Below are positions 60,072 to 64,000 of a stretch of 64,000 bases of DNA, one piece after another. Each line of letters begins with the position of its first letter. The stretch's first letter is position 1. The notes below the pieces were generated by a model. That model was not told the origin of the DNA. It made no database searches and saw only the letters and a program-made list of their open reading frames with translations. The stretch comes from an uncultured Bacteroidaceae bacterium (GTDB lineage Bacteria; Bacteroidota; Bacteroidia; Bacteroidales; Bacteroidaceae), in NCBI GenBank assembly GCA_905234735.1, contig CAJOJA010000003.1, positions 124,001-188,000 of the forward strand. The letters run 5' to 3'. Position numbers and translations under genes: made by a program.

Positions 60072-60186
60072 GGATGTTAAAGAAAACTATGTGAGGACAC
60101 TTTTCGTTCAGTGTGAATTGCAGACAGAAGCTATATCAAGTGCATATACATACAAGGGAGAAAAAACATCATAAAGAAATAAAAAT

Positions 60187-61359
60187 ATGCAAGGAAACTT
60201 TTCTTACCACAATCCCACCAAACTGTATTTTGGTGATGAGTCTTTGAACTATCTCAAGGACGAAATGAAGAACTTCGGTCCTGTCGTGCTGCTGAACTAC
60301 GGCAGCGGCAGTGTAAAACGTAATGGCATCTACGACCAGGTGGTAGCCATATTGAAAGAAGCTGGCAAGACCATCGTGGAGAACCCGGGCGTGATGAGCA
60401 ACCCCACGTTGGAGAAGCTGCACGAGGGTATCAAGATTGCCCGTGAGAACAATGTGGATTGGATTCTCGCTCTCGGTGGCGGCAGCGTCTGCGACTACTC
60501 AAAAGGTGTAGCGGCGTCTGTCTTTTACGAGGGCGACTACTGGAACCAGTTCTGGCTGAACCAGCAGAATCCGCCTGTAGGTCAGAAGATTCTGCCCGTG
60601 GGCTGCATCCTGACGATGGCAGGTACTGGTTCGGAGATGAACGCTGGTACGGTGATTACCGATGCCGAGAAGAACTTCAAAGTGGGCCATGTGTTCGACG
60701 ATCGCCTAATGCCGAAGTTCTCTATCCTGAATCCGAAGTTCACGATGACCGTTCCCGACAATCAGATGAAGGCGGGCATCTACGACATCATGAACCACAT
60801 CATGGAGCAGTACTTCAGCGACTTCGACGACAATACGAGCGACTATCTATCTGAGGGCCTGATGCGCAGTCTCATCACGGCTTCCCGTATCGCCGTGAAG
60901 AATCCGCAGGACTACGAGGCCCGTTCTAACATCATGTGGACGGCGACGTGGGCACTCAATACGCTCATTGGCCTCGGCAAGCACGAGGACTGGATGGTAC
61001 ACATGATAGGTCATTCTGTCGGAGCTTGGACTCACGCCCCTCATGGCTACTGCCTCGCTGCCGTTTCAATGGCCTACTATCGTCGTGCCATGAAGCCCGG
61101 CCTTCCCAAGTTCGTACGCTTCGCCAAGAATGTCTGGGATATTCAAGGCAATGGTATGACCGACGAACAGATAGCTGAAGCAGGACTTGAAGCCCTGAAA
61201 GCCTGGATGCTGGAGATTGGCCTGCCGCTGACCATCAGTGAAATTGGTGCAACTGCCGACATGATTCCTGGCATCACCGAGGGTACCATCTGCTATCCCG
61301 CAGGCTACCTTGATCTGAAGCCAGAGGATATCACGGAAATATTACAGGAGAGCATGTAA
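60187..61359 (+). CDS. Iron-containing alcohol dehydrogenase (YqhD/BdhA type)
   Basis: A 390-residue group III alcohol dehydrogenase reducing aldehydes with NAD(P)H. Metal ligands are Asp200 and His204 in GIYDIMNHIMEQYF, and His272 and His286 in VHMIGHSVGAWTHAPHG, with the 14-residue spacing of YqhD. The cofactor motif is ILALGGGSVCDYSKG. It resembles butanol dehydrogenases or YqhD-like aldehyde reductases, and might detoxify aldehydes or reduce a sugar-derived aldehyde. A 115-nt leader separates it from GH2, so it may have its own promoter, though I found no good TAnnTTTG there. Confidence 0.93.
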   Translation: MQGNFSYHNPTKLYFGDESLNYLKDEMKNFGPVVLLNYGSGSVKRNGIYDQVVAILKEAGKTIVENPGVMSNPTLEKLHEGIKIARENNVDWILALGGGSVCDYSKGVAASVFYEGDYWNQFWLNQQNPPVGQKILPVGCILTMAGTGSEMNAGTVITDAEKNFKVGHVFDDRLMPKFSILNPKFTMTVPDNQMKAGIYDIMNHIMEQYFSDFDDNTSDYLSEGLMRSLITASRIAVKNPQDYEARSNIMWTATWALNTLIGLGKHEDWMVHMIGHSVGAWTHAPHGYCLAAVSMAYYRRAMKPGLPKFVRFAKNVWDIQGNGMTDEQIAEAGLEALKAWMLEIGLPLTISEIGATADMIPGITEGTICYPAGYLDLKPEDITEILQESM

Positions 61360-61583
61360 ATGAAAGCGACCTATCCAGATGTAAACTGCAAGAAAGGGAA
61401 ACTCCTGAACAGAGTAAGCAAGCTACGGTCTTCTAAAGGCTGTCGGAGGATTTCTAAGGTAGCCCTATTAAATTCGGTTAATTCATCAAGAAAGAGGACT
61501 CCGTTATGTGCCAATGACACTTCTCCGGGCATCGCCCTTGAAGTTCCGCCAGCTAAGCCTGTGTGTCATGCGGGCGGGGGGCG
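61360..61583. other. Gene-free stretch between convergent genes
   Basis: A plus-strand frame is open here, but its product resembles nothing and runs antisense into the next gene. I see no gene or clear terminator. Confidence 0.5.
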
Positions 61584-62282
61584 TCATCTTCGCATAGCCT
61601 CGCAGAAGGCCTCGTACGAGTTCTCTATGCGGGCCAGCTTGTAGGGCTCCAGGTGGAGCGAGAAGGTCCCCTTCACCTCCTCCAGGTCGTAGTATGTCCG
61701 GATCAGGCTGGCCAGATTGAAGGACAGCCCGTCGCCACGTTTCATCAGGAACACCGTTGCGCGAATCAGCAGGGAGCGCTGGTGCTCGACGTACTTCAGC
61801 GTGTGGAACAGCACAAAGCTGCAGGGCAGGGTGGGGATGCGAATCAGCAGGGCGATGCGCGATTCCGCGTCCTCCATCTCCAGTTTGTTCATGAGCCACT
61901 GCACGTCCTCCAGTCGGTCCGTGACGGGCAGCAGTATGGCCAGCGCCTTCTGCACGTTAATGGGGTTCGGCCTCAGCTGTGCCAGCAGCGTGCGGCATCC
62001 GCTGGTCCGCAGGTGCAGCCTGTCGCTTCGGAGCCCTTCGGCCACGGCCTTCATCAGGGTCACTAGAAAGGCCCTGTCGTTGAACTCGATGAGCACGGAG
62101 GCCATCTCCCACGCCTCGGCTTCGGGCAACGCGGGCATTATCCGTTCGCCCAGCATGTAGCCCGCCGTGCGGAAGAGTGCATGGGAGAGTCCGCCCAGGT
62201 AGGCCGTCAGTCCCTGCCAGTCGCGTCCGCCGACAAGGGTTTGCAGACGTGCATTCACGGCAGGGTCGAAGTGTTTGTCCAT
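61584..62282 (-). CDS. Hypothetical helical protein
   Basis: A 232-residue soluble, mainly helical protein that I do not recognise. It starts MDKHFDPAVNARLQTLVGGR and contains repeated helices rich in Leu, Arg and Glu (EMASVLIEFNDRAFLVTLMK, LRTSGCRTLLAQLRPNPINV, HQRSLLIRATVFLMKRGDGL) that would suit a HEAT- or ARM-like repeat fold. No signal peptide or membrane helix. A complete promoter precedes it, and codon use is like that of neighbouring housekeeping genes, so it is very probably real. Confidence 0.7.
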   Translation of the reverse strand: MDKHFDPAVNARLQTLVGGRDWQGLTAYLGGLSHALFRTAGYMLGERIMPALPEAEAWEMASVLIEFNDRAFLVTLMKAVAEGLRSDRLHLRTSGCRTLLAQLRPNPINVQKALAILLPVTDRLEDVQWLMNKLEMEDAESRIALLIRIPTLPCSFVLFHTLKYVEHQRSLLIRATVFLMKRGDGLSFNLASLIRTYYDLEEVKGTFSLHLEPYKLARIENSYEAFCEAMRR

Positions 62283-62312
62283 CGTTCAGGGCTTTTTCGC
62301 TGTGTTCGTCGG

Positions 62313-62344
62313 CAAAGGTAGTCAATAATGCAGAAACGAACAAA
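62313..62344 (-). promoter_or_regulatory. Complete promoter for the hypothetical helical protein gene
   Basis: A -33 TTTG (62341-62344) and -7 TACCTTTG (62313-62320) are separated by exactly 20 nt, 31 nt before the start. Confidence 0.7.
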
Positions 62345-62413
62345 CGTTTCGGGCTTTTTCTCGTGCTTGGGGGAAGTTCACGCATGGTCGAACGTGAGAC
62401 GACGCGTCGTCGG

Positions 62414-62502
62414 AGCTCGGACCATACGTCGTCGGAGCCTCGACAATACTAGGTTTGAGGCTCGGTCATAGTATCGTCCAAGCCTCGGTCATAGTAATAT
62501 CG
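62414..62502. repeat. Four degenerate units at a 22-nt period
   Basis: Units beginning AGCTCGGACCATA (62414), AGCCTCGACAATA (62436), AGGCTCGGTCATA (62458) and AGCCTCGGTCATA (62481) are 22, 22 and 23 nt apart. A dyad TGGTC...GACCA overlaps the first unit. Confidence 0.65.
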
Positions 62503-62619
62503 CGATACACATCCGTGAATTTTCAATTTTCCGCTCGGCTCTGCCGCTTGGCTTGTTCAAGAATTTTATGTTCCCTCCTCCCTTCACTCGCCTCCAACCC
62601 CGATGAATACAGGCCTAAA

Positions 62620-62800
62620 CGCGAGGGAGGTGTGTGGGAAACACCTCCCTGACACCTCCCTAACACCTCTGAACTGCACCCCCAAAGTTGGCCTTACATG
62701 AGGTGATAGGGGACGTCTGAGGGAGGTCTCGCGCTAACACCTCCCGTACAGCGAGCCCTTTATTCATCGGCCCTCCAACCCTATTGAGGGAGGTAGGGAA
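62620..62800. repeat. Hairpin element D and ACACCTCCCT tandem repeats
   Basis: AGGGAGGTGT (62624) pairs with ACACCTCCCT (62641), which is then repeated at an 11-nt period. Further on, a core CCCTTTATTCATCGGCC (62756-62772) with flanking G/C-rich units resembles the cores of the elements at 25759, 26063 and 27828. Confidence 0.6.
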
Positions 62801-62886
62801 GTGTTTTTCGGTTAAGGGATAAGGATGAATGATGCAATCGCATTAAAATTTTCAACTCTCCATTTTCAACTTTCAATTTTAATCCG

Positions 62887-62894
62887 TATCTTTG
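62887..62894 (+). promoter_or_regulatory. -7 element ahead of the flavodoxin-like remnant and GH2 gene
   Basis: TATCTTTG lies about 70 nt before the ATG at 62964 and could serve the downstream GH2 gene. Confidence 0.5.
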
Positions 62895-62963
62895 TACTCG
62901 GCAAGGGTCGATTCGCCGACTCAGCGGAGAGTGCCCCTGCCGAAATTTTAGTGGAAATTAATT

Positions 62964-63371
62964 ATGTTTTTTCCGCAGGAAAAAGAAATGGAATACGCAT
63001 TAAGGATAGTTTTACGGCAAAGCCACTTTATTTGTAATATGATACGGGATTGTGATGCCATCGTTTTTGCAACGCCGATTTATTTCTACAGCGTGTCGGG
63101 GCAGATGAAGGTGCTCTTAGACAGGACGGTTCAGCTTTACGGGGCAGACTATAGGTATCGGGACATTTATCTTATTGCCACCTGCGAAGCGGGTGGAAAG
63201 TCTGCGAAGGACGGCACAGTAAAGACATTGCAGGGCTGGATGGACTGCATGCCCGGCACGACGCTTAAGGGCGTTGTATATGGAACCTCGGCACTTGCTC
63301 CGGGCGCAGTGAACAGAAATACGAGGGTGCTGGATGAAGCATACGATTTAGGAAAACACAGTTTGACATGA
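62964..63371 (+). pseudogene. N-terminally truncated flavodoxin / NADPH-dependent FMN reductase
   Basis: A 135-residue frame. From residue 29, DCDAIVFATPIYFYSVSGQM and KVLLDRTVQLYGADYRYRDI match the second half of the flavodoxin-like FMN reductase fold. The first half, including the first beta-strand and the FMN phosphate-binding loop, is missing and replaced by unrelated sequence (MFFPQEKEMEYALRIVLRQS). The promoter directly upstream shows that this is not a window edge effect. The protein should not bind flavin normally. Its stop codon overlaps the start of the next GH2 gene (ATGA). Confidence 0.65.
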
Positions 63372-64000
63372 AAAAGATTTTAATAGCAGTCATAGCGCTT
63401 TATTGTCAGGCAGCGCTTGCCCAGACAAATCTGCTCTTCGACGATGGTTGGCAGTTTCAGCAGGACGGAAAGACCATCAGCGTCAACCTGCCGCACGACT
63501 GGGACATTTACACGGCTCCCGATGCTCCGAAGGGAGCAACGGGAACCGGTGGCGGATGGTACCAAGGAGGCAAGGGCGAGTACCGCAAGACCTTTGCCCG
63601 CCCGGAAGGAGAGATTGTCAAACTGCATTTTGAGGGGGTTTACCAGAAGGCTGAGGTGTTTGTCAATGGACAGAAGGCCGGACAGCATGCCTACGGCTAT
63701 ACGCCCTTCACGATTGACATCACACCTTATCTGAAGCAGAGCAAAAAGAAAGACCAGGAGAAGAACGAAGTCGTGGTGAAGGTCGACAACAGCCAGCAGC
63801 CAAACTGTCGCTGGTATTCCGGCTCGGGCATCTACCGCCATGTGTGGTTGCAGACGATGCCGGCACTTCACATCGCCGAGAACGGGGTCTTTGTGACGAC
63901 ACAAGATGTCTCTGCCGACAGGGCGACGGTGCAGGTAGAGGTAACCGTGGCCAACGAGTCTGACCGCGACAGGAGCGCGAGCGTTGTGGTGGGCGGCAGA
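63368..64000 (+). CDS. Secreted GH2 beta-galactosidase (partial, N-terminus only)
   Basis: From the ATG at 63368, 211 codons are open to the window end. A signal peptide (MKKILIAVIALYCQAALA, cleaved before QT) is followed by the GH2 sugar-binding jellyroll: WQFQQDGKTISVNLPHDWDI, GWYQGGKGEYRKTF, VKLHFEGVYQKAEVFVNGQK, AGQHAYGYTPFTIDITPYL and the conserved NCRWYSGSGIYRHVWLQ. The LPHDW and GSGIYR motifs are those of beta-galactosidases. Catalytic residues lie beyond the window. It starts within the stop codon of the flavodoxin-like remnant. Confidence 0.9.
   Translation, partial: MKKILIAVIALYCQAALAQTNLLFDDGWQFQQDGKTISVNLPHDWDIYTAPDAPKGATGTGGGWYQGGKGEYRKTFARPEGEIVKLHFEGVYQKAEVFVNGQKAGQHAYGYTPFTIDITPYLKQSKKKDQEKNEVVVKVDNSQQPNCRWYSGSGIYRHVWLQTMPALHIAENGVFVTTQDVSADRATVQVEVTVANESDRDRSASVVVGGR

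Larger units (their letters stand above)
62345..62886. other. Long gene-free region composed of repeats
   Basis: It holds the 22-nt-period array at 62414-62502 and the hairpin/tandem element at 62620-62800, with a TTTTCAACTTTCAATTTT junction-type repeat at 62850-62880. No gene is apparent. Confidence 0.6.

Noticed and set aside
61360..61644. 94-codon plus-strand frame after the alcohol dehydrogenase
   Set aside because: No family resemblance, no promoter, and it runs antisense into the convergent gene.

Overview
The window looks like a chromosomal segment of a Prevotella-type member of the Bacteroidales. The evidence is the Bacteroidetes promoter core (TTTG, then TAnnTTTG 19-21 nt downstream) in front of many genes, sequence-level matches to phylum-typical proteins (DUF3276, DUF5606, long NusB, S16 with an Ala/Glu/Lys tail, Bacteroidetes-type LptD), a seven-gene Rnf operon, and plant-polysaccharide enzymes with dockerin-like or short sorting-type tails. 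I saw no rRNA, tRNA, CRISPR array or intact insertion sequence.

Layout. 1-1505 (-): an incomplete gene that fuses an ECF sigma factor, one transmembrane helix and an outer-membrane beta-barrel in a single reading frame. 1717-11232: a hemicellulose (xylan-type) cluster, with an MFS transporter, a cytoplasmic GH43 and a GPH sugar symporter on the minus strand, divergent from a secreted acetylesterase and a GH5-GH43 double enzyme. 11419-22654: LptD-like protein, YgjP-type metallopeptidase, DnaG primase, a 1288-residue secreted dockerin protein that resembles a polysaccharide lyase, an S4 RNA-binding protein and PepT.

22694-28083 is an AT-rich accessory island. It holds a P-loop ATPase flanked by 35-nt direct repeats, a lipoprotein gene broken by one in-frame TAG, and a two-gene cassette (DEDDh exonuclease plus RhuM-Fic protein) flanked by about 125-nt near-identical direct repeats that end in long hairpins. 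A 22-nt-period array of palindromes follows.

28084-47233 is mostly housekeeping: pth-rplY, DUF3276, the operon nusB-yajC-ybbR-coaE-DUF5606, a BlaI/M56-TonB regulatory pair, a TerB-DnaJ protein, a split chromate transporter, purL, a metallophosphoesterase, a large periplasmic unknown, rmuC, rpsP and a CPBP protease with a His7 tail. 47394-54072 is rseC-rnfBCDGEA followed by galE, encoding a ferredoxin:NAD+ oxidoreductase ion pump.

54514-64000 is a pectin (rhamnogalacturonan-I) region: remains of a GH53 galactanase, PL11 rhamnogalacturonan lyase, a GH2 enzyme, an iron-type alcohol dehydrogenase, an unknown minus-strand gene, a truncated flavodoxin-like gene and the start of another GH2 beta-galactosidase.

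A theme across the window is short repeats. Degenerate 9-14-nt tandem repeats fill many operon junctions, and G/C-rich palindromic or tandem repeats have entered coding sequences in frame (purL, the dockerin protein, PL11, GH2 twice, the rnfG tail) without breaking them.
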